Source of the DNA: Pseudoalteromonas sp. SMS1
Lineage (GTDB): Bacteria; Pseudomonadota; Gammaproteobacteria; Enterobacterales; Alteromonadaceae
Direction of reading: 5' to 3'
Assembly: GCF_021530565.1 (NCBI RefSeq)
Contig: NZ_JAKGBI010000015.1
Location: 62,001 to 126,000, forward strand
DNA length: 64,000 nt
Every line of letters begins with the position of its first letter. Within the stretch, counting starts at the first letter, position 1. A program made the position numbers and the translations under genes. The notes beneath the pieces are model-generated. The model saw nothing but the letters and a program-made list of their open reading frames with translations, made no database searches and was not told the origin of the DNA. Of the stretch, positions 40,678 to 49,553 are shown piece after piece.

Positions 40678-41708
40678 TGTACAGCTTATCTATTGAATCC
40701 CTGCAGTATAGCTATGACGGTCATGCTGTAATTGACAACCTTGACTTGCACGTTAAAGAGAATGAAATCGTTTGTCTCCTTGGCTCGAGTGGTTGTGGTA
40801 AAACAACGACGCTCAAGGCAATTGCAGGTCTGCTAAAGCCTCAAAGTGGCACCATCCATATTGGCCACAAATGTGTCAATGAAAAGGGGCACTTTGTACC
40901 ACCACAAAATAGAAATGTGGGTATGATGTTTCAAGATTATGCATTATTCCCCCACTTGACCGTGTCTCAAAATGTGGCGTTTGGTTTGAGTAAATTGAGT
41001 CGAGCTGAAAAACAAAAACGTGTTGACGAAATGTTGGAGTTAGTCCACTTAAATGAATTCTCAAGTCGCTATCCACATGAGCTTTCAGGCGGTCAACAGC
41101 AACGGGTTGCGATTGCGAGAGCTCTGGCATATAAACCGAACCTATTATTATTGGACGAACCGTTTTCGAACATTGATGCTCAGGTCCGCTTTCAATTGAT
41201 CAGCGATATTCGCACGATTATCAAAGATCAAAAAGTGTCCGCCATTTTTGTGAGCCACTCTAAGGACGAAGCGTTTGCATTTTCTGATCGATTAGCCATT
41301 ATGCACCAAGGTAAAATCGCACAGCTAGGTTGCCCAACCGAGCTATTTCAAACGCCAAAGAATAAAGTTGTCGCGGAGTTTCTAGGACAGGGGATTTACT
41401 TAGACGCAATGCCGTCAGGTAATGACTGCTTTCAAACGAAGTTTGGTTTAGTGAGCTCACTCACTCAGCAGTCTTTATCTGACACACATGGTAAAATCTT
41501 TGTTAGACCGAGTAATATTGAGCTGTTCAATGCTGACTCAGGTGAAATTAAGGTAAATCAAGAGCGTTTTGTCGGTACGGAGTACCTGTATGCGGTAGAG
41601 TTACAGGGACAACACCTCGAAATCGCAAAGCCCGCAGATAATCCACTGGATTTGTCTAAACCTATCTCTTTAAAAATTAAGCCTCATGCGGTAAATTTCT
41701 TTTCTTAG
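40677..41708 (+). CDS. Ferric iron ABC transporter, ATP-binding protein
   Basis: 343-aa ATPase. Walker A GSSGCGKTT (residues ~35-43), Q-loop, signature LSGGQQQR, Walker B LLLLDEPF and the His-loop VSHSKDEAF are all present. The C-terminal ~100 residues form a TOBE-type domain. It is the third gene of the Fbp-type operon. Confidence 0.93.
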   Translation: MYSLSIESLQYSYDGHAVIDNLDLHVKENEIVCLLGSSGCGKTTTLKAIAGLLKPQSGTIHIGHKCVNEKGHFVPPQNRNVGMMFQDYALFPHLTVSQNVAFGLSKLSRAEKQKRVDEMLELVHLNEFSSRYPHELSGGQQQRVAIARALAYKPNLLLLDEPFSNIDAQVRFQLISDIRTIIKDQKVSAIFVSHSKDEAFAFSDRLAIMHQGKIAQLGCPTELFQTPKNKVVAEFLGQGIYLDAMPSGNDCFQTKFGLVSSLTQQSLSDTHGKIFVRPSNIELFNADSGEIKVNQERFVGTEYLYAVELQGQHLEIAKPADNPLDLSKPISLKIKPHAVNFFS

Positions 41709-41732
41709 AGACGATAATAATAGGGAAAGGCG

Positions 41733-42662
41733 ATGGCCCAGCCGCAATCTGGAGTTTGTGCAGAAGCAAATTTGCATGGTTTACACTTGTTCTTTAACGT
41801 ACTTGAAGGGCAAGATGAAGCTGTTCGGATTGCCTTGGCACAGGTAGGTCGGCTTCAAGATGAATTGAGCGATCGTTTTTCTGAATCTATGTTAAGCAGT
41901 TTTGTGGCGATTGGCGCACAGTACTGGCCACATATTTACCCCGAATATATACCGCCAGAGTTAACAAGCTTTCCACACATAAGGTCCTCAGAGCACTTAA
42001 TTCACAGTCAGCCATTTGACCTGTTGTATGTCATCCGTTCAGACAGAGAGGATGTCAATCATCTATTTGCGCAGAGTGTAATTCATATGTTGGCAGGCAG
42101 TGTAGAACTGGTGGCGCACGTACGTGGCTTTCGTTTTTTGGATGGAAGAAACTTCAACGGTTTTATATATGGCAGTGAAACCCCACATGGTCGATTTAAG
42201 CGCCAAGTTGCACTTGTGGATAACCCGGATGGACTCGATCACCAGGGAAGTTACATCCATATCCAACGGGTGAAGTTTGACTTAGCGCGCTGGCAACAAC
42301 TTCCAATAGAAGAACAAGAAGCATTGATGGGCCGGACTCGTTTAGATAATGTCTTGATAGAGCCGAAAGCTGCTTTTAGTCATGCAAGTAGAATCGAACT
42401 TAAGGACGCAAATGGCATGGTTTTGTTGCTCGATCAAAGTATGCCTTTTGGAGATGTCTTTGAGCAGGGGAGTATTAGCTTAAGTTGCTCTGCACATGGT
42501 AATGCGTTTGAAACGGTATTGATGAGTCGCTTCGGTTTACTGTCGGGTCAAGAATGTTATGATCCGCTGCTAGACTATTCAGAAGCGGATATGGGCGCGG
42601 CATTTTTCGCGCCATCCTTGCAGTTTTTAAGTCAGATGGCGCAAAGCATGGAAGAAAGCTAG
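41733..42662 (+). CDS. DyP-type haem peroxidase
   Basis: 309-aa member of the dye-decolourising peroxidase family (YfeX/EfeB-like). The signature GFRFLDGRNFNGF contains the GxxDG motif, with the catalytic Asp, and HIQRVKFDLARW is the proximal-side block. There is no signal peptide, so it is cytoplasmic, unlike EfeB. It lies 24 nt after the iron ATPase and so shares the Fur-controlled operon; a role in iron or haem handling is inferred from context. Confidence 0.87.
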   Translation: MAQPQSGVCAEANLHGLHLFFNVLEGQDEAVRIALAQVGRLQDELSDRFSESMLSSFVAIGAQYWPHIYPEYIPPELTSFPHIRSSEHLIHSQPFDLLYVIRSDREDVNHLFAQSVIHMLAGSVELVAHVRGFRFLDGRNFNGFIYGSETPHGRFKRQVALVDNPDGLDHQGSYIHIQRVKFDLARWQQLPIEEQEALMGRTRLDNVLIEPKAAFSHASRIELKDANGMVLLLDQSMPFGDVFEQGSISLSCSAHGNAFETVLMSRFGLLSGQECYDPLLDYSEADMGAAFFAPSLQFLSQMAQSMEES

Positions 42663-42665
42663 GGC

Positions 42666-43139
42666 TTATACATTGTCAAACAAAGTCTTAACTTTCTCGA
42701 GCGTAGCGTCAATTTCTGAAATTTGAGCTGGTGCGATAAAAATTGTGTCATCACCTGCGATCGTACCCAGTACACCATCGGCACTGCCCAATGAATCCAA
42801 TAACCGAGCAATAAGTTGAGCTGCTCCCGGGCTAGTACGGATAATAATCATCATCTCATTATGCATGATATCAATGACAAGCTGACGAAGTGGGCTTTTT
42901 GCTGTAGGCACTCCCATTTCTGCTGGAAGGCAGTATACCATTTCCTGCTTGGCATTTCGTGTACGTACGGCACCAAACTTACTTAGCATGCGCGAAACTT
43001 TACTTTGGCTTATATTATCGAAGCCTTGCTCTTTGAGTGCATCAACGATTTCGCCTTGAGACCCAAAATTCTCCTCTCTTAATAAGGCTTTGAAGGCCCT
43101 TACTAAAGCTTCTTGTTTCTCTTGCACTTGCATATACAT
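42666..43139 (-). CDS. argR: Arginine repressor
   Basis: 157-aa hexameric repressor with an N-terminal winged helix ([23 protein letters not shown] recognition region) and a C-terminal arginine-binding domain with [11 protein letters not shown] (key Asp residues). It represses arginine synthesis and regulates its own gene. Convergent with the DyP gene, 3 nt apart without a terminator, and divergent from mdh, the classical argR-mdh arrangement. Confidence 0.95.
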   Translation of the reverse strand: MYMQVQEKQEALVRAFKALLREENFGSQGEIVDALKEQGFDNISQSKVSRMLSKFGAVRTRNAKQEMVYCLPAEMGVPTAKSPLRQLVIDIMHNEMMIIIRTSPGAAQLIARLLDSLGSADGVLGTIAGDDTIFIAPAQISEIDATLEKVKTLFDNV

Positions 43140-43375
43140 CTCTTCTGTCTAGTTCGATAACCCGATTTTACACAAATCGACCCCTTTACCCAAATTTTCA
43201 CGCCAGAGTAATTTTCATGCGCTACCGTAAAGCCATTTTGCTGAACAGTTTCCTGTTGTTTACAACTATAGTCGAAAAAATCTCGAAAATAACGCGGATA
43301 AATTTGTCTTTACTCGCGCTTTTCATTATCTTTACAGCACACAAAATTCCTACCTTCAATATATGGAGAATTATA

Positions 43376-44311
43376 ATGAAAGTTGCTGTATTAGGTGCCG
43401 CTGGTGGTATCGGTCAAGCGTTATCACTTTTGCTTAAAAACGGTCTACCTGCGGGCTCTGAGCTAGCACTATACGATGTTGCACCTGTTGTTCCTGGTGT
43501 TGCAGTTGATCTTTCTCACATCCCAACTGCCGTTGCAGTATCGGGTTACGGTAAAGACGATTTAGATCCTGCACTAGCTGGCGCTGATATCGTATTAATC
43601 CCTGCTGGCATGCCACGTAAGCCTGGCATGGACCGTGCAGATCTATTCAATGTGAATGCAAGCATTGTTAGAACTCTAGCTGAAGGTATCGTTAAAAACT
43701 GTCCTAAAGCGTTTGTTGGTATCATCACAAACCCTGTAAACGGCACTGTTCCAATCGTTCGCGAAGTATTCAAAAAAGCGGGTACTTATGACGCTGCTCG
43801 CGTATTCGGTGTAACAACACTTGACGTTATCCGCGCTGAAACGTTCATCGCTGAACTGAAAGGTCTTGATGTTTCAGAAGTGAAAGTACCAGTTATCGGT
43901 GGTCACTCTGGTACAACTATCCTACCATTACTTTCACAAGTAGAAGGTGTAGAGTTTACTGACGAAGAAGTAGCTTCTCTAACTAAGCGCATCCAAAACG
44001 CAGGTACAGAAGTTGTTGAAGCGAAAGCGGGTGGCGGTTCAGCGACACTTTCAATGGGTGCAGCTGCAGCACGTTTCTGCTTCTCACTAGTGAAAGGTCT
44101 TCAAGGTGAAGAGAATGTCTTTGAGTACGCTTACGTTGAAGGTAACACTGGCGACGCTGAGTTCTTTGCACAGCCTATCCGTCTAGGTAAAAACGGCGTT
44201 GAAGAGCTATTACCATATGGTGAGTTGAGCGCATTTGAGCAAAAAGCAAAAGACGACATGCTTGCGACACTAGAAAAAGACATCAAAGAAGGTGTTGATT
44301 TCATGGCTTAA
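43376..44311 (+). CDS. mdh: Malate dehydrogenase
   Basis: NAD-dependent malate dehydrogenase of the TCA cycle. I take the ATG of [14 protein letters not shown] (311 aa, E. coli 312), with TGGAGAA upstream; the longer frame to 43217 has no family match. The Rossmann loop GAAGGIGQ, Arg-loop [10 protein letters not shown] and active-site His in [11 protein letters not shown] are all seen. Highly-expressed-like codon use as in purL. Confidence 0.97.
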   Translation: MKVAVLGAAGGIGQALSLLLKNGLPAGSELALYDVAPVVPGVAVDLSHIPTAVAVSGYGKDDLDPALAGADIVLIPAGMPRKPGMDRADLFNVNASIVRTLAEGIVKNCPKAFVGIITNPVNGTVPIVREVFKKAGTYDAARVFGVTTLDVIRAETFIAELKGLDVSEVKVPVIGGHSGTTILPLLSQVEGVEFTDEEVASLTKRIQNAGTEVVEAKAGGGSATLSMGAAAARFCFSLVKGLQGEENVFEYAYVEGNTGDAEFFAQPIRLGKNGVEELLPYGELSAFEQKAKDDMLATLEKDIKEGVDFMA

Positions 44312-44333
44312 TGCCAGAATGAAATTCTGAGAT

Positions 44334-44363
44334 AAAAAAAGCAGCCAATAGGCTGCTTTTTTT
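44334..44363. terminator. Terminator between mdh and serA
   Basis: AAAAAAAGCAGCC / GGCTGCTTTTTTT around AATA; A-run and T-run on the two sides make it bidirectional, and the genes are convergent. Confidence 0.9.
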
Positions 44364-44386
44364 ATAGTGGCACTTGAACGTATATG

Positions 44387-45616
44387 CTAGTGCAAAATTC
44401 TTGCTCTAATTGTGCCTTCTACTGCGCTTAATTCTTTCAAAGCGACTTCTGAGTGATCGCTGTCGACGTCGATAACAACATAACCAATGCTGTCATCTGT
44501 CTGTAGGTATTGGGCCGCAATATTGATACCGTGCTGAGCAAATGCTTGGTTAATTTGCGTCAGCACACCCGGCCTATTTTCGTGCACGTGGAGTAGACGG
44601 CTACGATTTGATAGCTCTGGTAATGAGACTTCTGGGAAGTTGACCGCAGTGACGGTAGAGCCATTATCTGAATACTTCGTAAGTTTACCTGCGACTTCTA
44701 TCCCAATGTTTTCTTGTGCTTCTTGTGTTGAACCACCCACATGTGGTGTAAGAATGACATTATCAAACTCTCTCAATGGAGACACAAATTCTTCATCATT
44801 TGATTTGGGCTCAACTGGGAACACATCAATGGCAGCACCCGCAAGTTTCTCATGCTGTAAGGCTTCAGCAAGTGCATCAATATCGACAACGGTGCCTCTT
44901 GACGCATTAATTAAGATAGCGCCTTGCTTCATCACTTCAATTTCGGCCATGCCAATCAAGTTTTTGGTTTGCGGAGTTTCCGGAACATGTAAGCTGATCA
45001 CATCGGCACGTTGCAATAGTTGCGTAAGGTTTTGAACTTGCTGCGCATTTCCGAGAGTCAACTTATCTTCGATATCATAAAACTCGACTTTCATCCCGAT
45101 GTTTTCTGCCATAATACCGAGTTGGGTGCCTATGTGGCCATACCCTATGATCCCGAGTGTTTTTCCCCTCGCCTCATAAGAACCAATGGCTGACTTATGC
45201 CATTGCCCTCGGTGCGCCATTGCGTTGCGCTTAGGGATCCCTCTAAGAAGGAGTAAAATCTCCCCAAGTACGAGCTCCGCAACAGAGCGTGTGTTTGAGA
45301 ACGGCGCGTTAAATACGGCAATGCCTTTGCGTTTTGCTGCGTCTAAATCTACTTGGTTGGTACCAATACAAAAACAACCAACCGCGACCAGTTTCTCAGC
45401 CGCATTGAGCACGTTTTCAGACAAATGAGTGCGAGAACGGATCCCGATGAAATGGACTTGGCGGATCCGTTCGATTAATTCACTTTCAGGTAGCGATGTC
45501 TTGAGGTACTCAATATTGCTATACCCATTGCGCTTTAGCGTTTCAACGGCGCTTTGGTGTACGCCCTCTAACAATAAAATCCTAATTTTATCTTTTGACA
45601 AAGATACCTTACTCAT
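44387..45616 (-). CDS. serA: D-3-phosphoglycerate dehydrogenase
   Basis: First enzyme of serine synthesis: oxidises 3-phosphoglycerate with NAD. 409 aa (E. coli 410), NAD motif GIIGYGHIGTQLG, catalytic Arg and Glu in the NASRGT...ID block and His in ILTPHVGGST. The C-terminal ACT domain (from ~335) should give serine feedback inhibition. It follows rpiA by 12 nt in the same direction, with AGGAA upstream of its ATG. Confidence 0.96.
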   Translation of the reverse strand: MSKVSLSKDKIRILLLEGVHQSAVETLKRNGYSNIEYLKTSLPESELIERIRQVHFIGIRSRTHLSENVLNAAEKLVAVGCFCIGTNQVDLDAAKRKGIAVFNAPFSNTRSVAELVLGEILLLLRGIPKRNAMAHRGQWHKSAIGSYEARGKTLGIIGYGHIGTQLGIMAENIGMKVEFYDIEDKLTLGNAQQVQNLTQLLQRADVISLHVPETPQTKNLIGMAEIEVMKQGAILINASRGTVVDIDALAEALQHEKLAGAAIDVFPVEPKSNDEEFVSPLREFDNVILTPHVGGSTQEAQENIGIEVAGKLTKYSDNGSTVTAVNFPEVSLPELSNRSRLLHVHENRPGVLTQINQAFAQHGINIAAQYLQTDDSIGYVVIDVDSDHSEVALKELSAVEGTIRARILH

Positions 45617-45628
45617 GACTCATTCCTG

Positions 45629-46282
45629 TTACCTAGTTTGTGGACCTTGCGGAGTCCCAGTAATAACAGTGTTGGCACCGCGGTGAGCAAATAGCCCGTT
45701 AGTAACAACACCTACGATTTGATTTATTTTTTCTTCAAGTGCTTCTGGGTCTGTAATGCTGAGCCCATGTACATCTAATATCACGTTACCATTGTCTGTA
45801 ATGACACCTTGTCTATAGACAGGGTCACCACCTAGCTTTAGCAACTCACGTGCGACGTAGCTGCGAGCCATCGGGATCACTTCTACAGGGAGAGGGAAAG
45901 TCCCCAGTGTGTCAACATGCTTGCTTTCATCAACGATGCAAATAAACTTGTCTGCCACTGCCGCAACGATTTTCTCGCGTGTTAGTGCTGCACCACCGCC
46001 TTTGATCATGTGCCCTTGCGAATTGATTTCATCCGCACCATCTATATAGATATCGAGCTGTGCAACATCATTTAATTCATAGACTTCAATACCCAGTGCT
46101 TTAAGCTTTTCAGTAGAAGCCTCCGAACTAGATACCGCACCTTTAATGTCATCTTTAATGCTACCGAGTGCGTCTATAAAATGATTAACGGTTGAGCCTG
46201 TACCCACGCCTACAATGGTATTTTCTTTAACATGCTCAAGAGCTGCCCAAGCCGCCGCTTTTTTCATTTCATCTTGTGTCAT
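45629..46282 (-). CDS. rpiA: Ribose-5-phosphate isomerase A
   Basis: Interconverts ribose 5-phosphate and ribulose 5-phosphate. 217 aa with [16 protein letters not shown], the catalytic block [24 protein letters not shown] and ending GTPQGPQTR. It forms a unit with serA, as in E. coli where rpiA and serA are also adjacent. Confidence 0.97.
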   Translation of the reverse strand: MTQDEMKKAAAWAALEHVKENTIVGVGTGSTVNHFIDALGSIKDDIKGAVSSSEASTEKLKALGIEVYELNDVAQLDIYIDGADEINSQGHMIKGGGAALTREKIVAAVADKFICIVDESKHVDTLGTFPLPVEVIPMARSYVARELLKLGGDPVYRQGVITDNGNVILDVHGLSITDPEALEEKINQIVGVVTNGLFAHRGANTVITGTPQGPQTR

Positions 46283-46379
46283 AACGTAATCACTTTGTTG
46301 TATTTCATTAAATTGGGATTATACGCTTAAACACTTAAATTGCATGCCAATATAGGTTAACGAGCGTACTATTTTTCAC

Positions 46380-47024
46380 TTATATCTCTGCGCTGGCATC
46401 ATTGCTCGGCCATTGATATAAGCATGTTGGCGTTAAAATCGTTGGCAATGGAACGTCCCATGCTTCTATGGGAAGTTGATCTACCTTTTGGCAGTCATGA
46501 GCAAGCCCAATCAATTGTGGTTTTGACCACCCTTGTGCGTAGTAAGCCGCTAATGTTCTGTCATAGTAACCACCGCCCATTCCTAATCGATTGCCTTTTC
46601 CGTCAAATGCAACCAAAGGCATTAACAAGAAGTCGAGTTGCGAAATTGGGCAAATTTCACTGCAATTTAATTGTGGTTCTAAGATAGCATAGCGATTCTC
46701 TCTCATGGTTGAGTTTTTTTCATACTTTTGAAAGAGTAAATGAGTGCCGCTGAATGGGTGGATTACAGGTAGGTAAACCTTGTGTTTTTTATCCCAAAGT
46801 GATTGAATTAAAAGGTTTGTTCTAACTTCCCCGTCATTGGGTAAATAAAGGCCAATTGCCGCCTTTTTACCGAGGTTTGTATGTTGAATAAAATTAATGC
46901 AGAGTTCTAATTCTGCTTGTGTTTGGAAATTTTCATCTAGCTCTTTTCTACATTTTCTAACTTTTACGCGAATTTCTTTCCTAATATGAGCTTTATTTGA
47001 TTTAGAATATGAATTTTTCTCCAT
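46380..47024 (-). CDS. 5-formyltetrahydrofolate cyclo-ligase
   Basis: 214-aa member of the 5-FCL family (YgfA in E. coli), which converts 5-formyl-THF to 5,10-methenyl-THF using ATP. The ATP-binding loop and the signature GMGGGYYDRTL are intact. In E. coli this gene sits beside zapA with the 6S RNA between; here the gene directly before it is a 177-aa unknown protein, overlapped by 1 nt (TAATG). I saw no 6S RNA-like sequence here. Confidence 0.92.
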   Translation of the reverse strand: MEKNSYSKSNKAHIRKEIRVKVRKCRKELDENFQTQAELELCINFIQHTNLGKKAAIGLYLPNDGEVRTNLLIQSLWDKKHKVYLPVIHPFSGTHLLFQKYEKNSTMRENRYAILEPQLNCSEICPISQLDFLLMPLVAFDGKGNRLGMGGGYYDRTLAAYYAQGWSKPQLIGLAHDCQKVDQLPIEAWDVPLPTILTPTCLYQWPSNDASAEI

Positions 47025-47557
47025 TAGAACTGGACCATCTCCGGAAACGCAAGGCTGAAACCGAGTAAAATCAGAAGCACGAATAAGATTGACAGCAAGA
47101 CGTACAATAATTTCTTCGACTTTGGTTTAGGCTCTGTGTCTAGGTCTAGCTCGTCGAATAGGTCGTCATTTTGCCATTGCTCATCTTCTTTTTCGCCATC
47201 CCCTTTTTCTTGTCCATCGATACGTTGTTCAAGTTCATCTAGCTTTTCTTCGATTCGGATCAAGCTACTAGTAATGTAGTCTAGCGCTTCAAACACACGC
47301 TCATTGGCGGCATTATTCATATTACTGGGTGCAGATTGCACTTCTTGGATTTTGCTTTGAAAACCATAAATCGCGAGCAACTTTGCTTGCTTTAGGCACT
47401 TGCTTTTGTCTGTATTGCCGAAAAGTGCTTTTCCCTGAGTAAAGGCTTCGACTTTTTGCTGTGACACTCCCAATTTAGTTGCCAGCCTCTCAATGGCGTT
47501 TTGTCCGTCAGTGTCGGCATCAAAACCAACGAAGGTCACACGATATTGCTCACTCAT
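47024..47557 (-). CDS. Unrecognised tail-anchored protein with coiled coil
   Basis: 177-aa protein. Residues ~1-75 (YRVTFVGFD...YGFQSKIQEV) form a small alpha/beta domain whose pattern resembles the N-terminal domain found in some DUF805-linked proteins; that is a resemblance only. Residues ~85-115 (SSLIRIEEKLDELEQRI) are likely coiled coil, followed by a very acidic linker. Residues ~152-172 (LLYVLLSILFVLLILLG) are one membrane helix at the C-terminus, giving a tail-anchored topology facing the cytoplasm. It is translated just before the 5-FCL gene (TAATG). No function can be assigned. Confidence 0.75.
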   Translation of the reverse strand: MSEQYRVTFVGFDADTDGQNAIERLATKLGVSQQKVEAFTQGKALFGNTDKSKCLKQAKLLAIYGFQSKIQEVQSAPSNMNNAANERVFEALDYITSSLIRIEEKLDELEQRIDGQEKGDGEKEDEQWQNDDLFDELDLDTEPKPKSKKLLYVLLSILFVLLILLGFSLAFPEMVQF

Positions 47558-47735
47558 ATTGATCCCTTGTCTATTCTAATATGTTGAGTATACCCAAAAA
47601 ATCAGCATAAGCGTTGAATAAATCTAGGTGCAACGCACTCAGTGATTGAGAAGGAATTCAATGTGACTAAAATCATGTGCCATGACAAATAATGGACAGC
47701 GACGAAAGCGCGAGTGGTTGGACGGGAAATAATAA

Positions 47736-47759
47736 AGCCAGACTCGGGGTTGTCTGGCT
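47736..47759 (-). terminator. Terminator of the S10 peptidase gene
   Basis: On the minus strand AGCCAGAC pairs with GTCTGGCT, followed by TTATTATTT. It follows the peptidase stop codon and precedes the 177-aa protein gene. Confidence 0.75.
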
Positions 47760-47782
47760 CTATGTGGTTGGAACTAAGTTGA

Positions 47783-49306
47783 TTAGTACTTGGCGGAAGT
47801 ACCTGGTGCAGGTAGCGCTGCCTTAATAAACTTTCTCAAGTCATCATTTGATAGTTTGAGGTCTTCATGGCGTAAGTACATCATGTGTCCAGAGCGGTAC
47901 CCTTTAAAGCTCAGTCGCTTCTTCATTTTACCGCTTGGGTCCAAATGCCAAAGGTTGTACTTACCGTCAAAGTAATTGGTTGCACCGTCATAGTAGCCAG
48001 ACTGCACCATGACGTGAAGGTAGGGGTTTTGCGCCATGGCTAAACGCAGCTGTTCACCAACGTCATTATTGGTCCTGTCCCAAGGGCGAACGGGACCAAA
48101 CATATTGTATTTAATATCGGTTTTATAGTTTAGTTCTTGTCTAAAGTAATGATTAATCGCTGGTGTAAATGAGTGAAGCCATGATGTTAATTCCGGCCAA
48201 TAGTCAGGGCGTTCTCCTGCTACACGTTTATCAATGCCAAGGTAGCGTGAGTCTAGTCGACCTAATGTGAGCGCTTGGTCGCGTAATAGCTCTTTCCAAA
48301 ATGCTGATGTCGGAATATCCAAGTTGTTTTGCGCAACAAACTTTTCAGAAAGGCCACTATATTTGGCAACCTGTTTGATCGTGGACTGCTTTTCCTCTTC
48401 GCTAATCATGGCGCCTTTAGCGAGTGCTGGTAAGTACTTATCGAGGGTGTACTGCTCCACCTCTTCAAGTACATCTAGGAGATCTTTACTTTGCAATTCT
48501 TTGCTTAGGGCTTTGTGATACCAAGCTGTGGCCGCGAAGTAGGGCAATCTATTTGCGACCTTCACTGGGCCTTCGCGCTTGATGCCGATATCTGTTGGTG
48601 ACACAAGTACGACGCCGTTAAGGTACATCCACTGATTGTTTTGGAGCTCATGAGCTAAACCGGCCACACGGGTTGTGCCGTAACTTTCTCCAATTAAAAA
48701 CTTTGGAGACAACGCTCGGCCATTACGATTAATAAATGTATTGAGCCATGAAGCTAAGTATTTGATATCAGCATTTACGCCAAAGAAGCTTTTCTGCTGG
48801 CTTTTTTTACTGGGCATTTTTCCATCTTGAGCTGGCAATACTCGTGAATAACCCGTATTGACAGGGTTTACAAATACAATGTCAGTGGTATCGAGTACAG
48901 AGTATGGGTTGTCTTTTAAACCGTATGGCTGGATAGGGTGCCCTTCATCATCTATTTTCAATACACGCGGGCCAGTATATGCAATATGCATCCAGACAGA
49001 CGCTGAGCCAGGGCCACCATTAAATGAAATCAAAAGAGGCCTTTGCGCAACATCTTTTACTTTATCTTTTTTATAATAGGTGTAATGCAGAGAGGCTGTT
49101 GGGTTTCCCTGACTGTCCCATAAAGGCTGCATACCCGTTGTGACGGTGTAATTTAAACGTTCACCGTTAATGGTTGCTTTGTGCTTTGTAACGACAGAGT
49201 GGTCTATCTCAAAGCTTAGTTTTTCGGGTTTGAGGCTATTTGCATCACTTGTCGCGCTGATGCAAATGAGCAATAAACCTGATAATATTTTGGGTACAGC
49301 CTTCAT
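47783..49306 (-). CDS. Serine carboxypeptidase-like exported protein (peptidase S10)
   Basis: 507-aa alpha/beta-hydrolase of the S10 family. The start is at MKAVPKILSG (AGGA upstream); an upstream in-frame extension would bury the signal peptide. The signal peptide ends near ATSDANS. The oxyanion block FNGGPGSASVWMH is followed by the nucleophile motif GESYGTTR; the His lies in YRSGHMMYLRHED. It is periplasmic or secreted, and cleaves C-terminal residues. It is monocistronic, with a terminator. Confidence 0.88.
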   Translation of the reverse strand: MKAVPKILSGLLLICISATSDANSLKPEKLSFEIDHSVVTKHKATINGERLNYTVTTGMQPLWDSQGNPTASLHYTYYKKDKVKDVAQRPLLISFNGGPGSASVWMHIAYTGPRVLKIDDEGHPIQPYGLKDNPYSVLDTTDIVFVNPVNTGYSRVLPAQDGKMPSKKSQQKSFFGVNADIKYLASWLNTFINRNGRALSPKFLIGESYGTTRVAGLAHELQNNQWMYLNGVVLVSPTDIGIKREGPVKVANRLPYFAATAWYHKALSKELQSKDLLDVLEEVEQYTLDKYLPALAKGAMISEEEKQSTIKQVAKYSGLSEKFVAQNNLDIPTSAFWKELLRDQALTLGRLDSRYLGIDKRVAGERPDYWPELTSWLHSFTPAINHYFRQELNYKTDIKYNMFGPVRPWDRTNNDVGEQLRLAMAQNPYLHVMVQSGYYDGATNYFDGKYNLWHLDPSGKMKKRLSFKGYRSGHMMYLRHEDLKLSNDDLRKFIKAALPAPGTSAKY

Positions 49307-49553
49307 GCGAGTCCTTAATGTTCTTTTTAAGGGTTTATTTAAGGCTTTTCTGCGGCGTTTTTCAAAGTTAATGAGACTAAACCGCAATATTTGCAGTTCA
49401 TTACAATTTGTTCACGATTTAAGGCCACTGCTTGTTTTTTTTGTCATAAAATTCGAGTATATTTCATCCTTATGTCTGTAGTATGAAAGTATTTAGCTCT
49501 GTTAAATTCTTGTTTAGCTGCTTCTCCAGTTGTAGTCATTAGAGATTTTTTCC

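Noticed and set aside
43217..43375. N-terminal extension of mdh
   Set aside because: The frame is open by chance; malate dehydrogenase starts at [11 protein letters not shown] with a good ribosome-binding site.
46283..47560. 6S RNA beside 5-FCL, as in E. coli
   Set aside because: Neither gap nor overlap here has room or the long self-complementary rod of 6S RNA.
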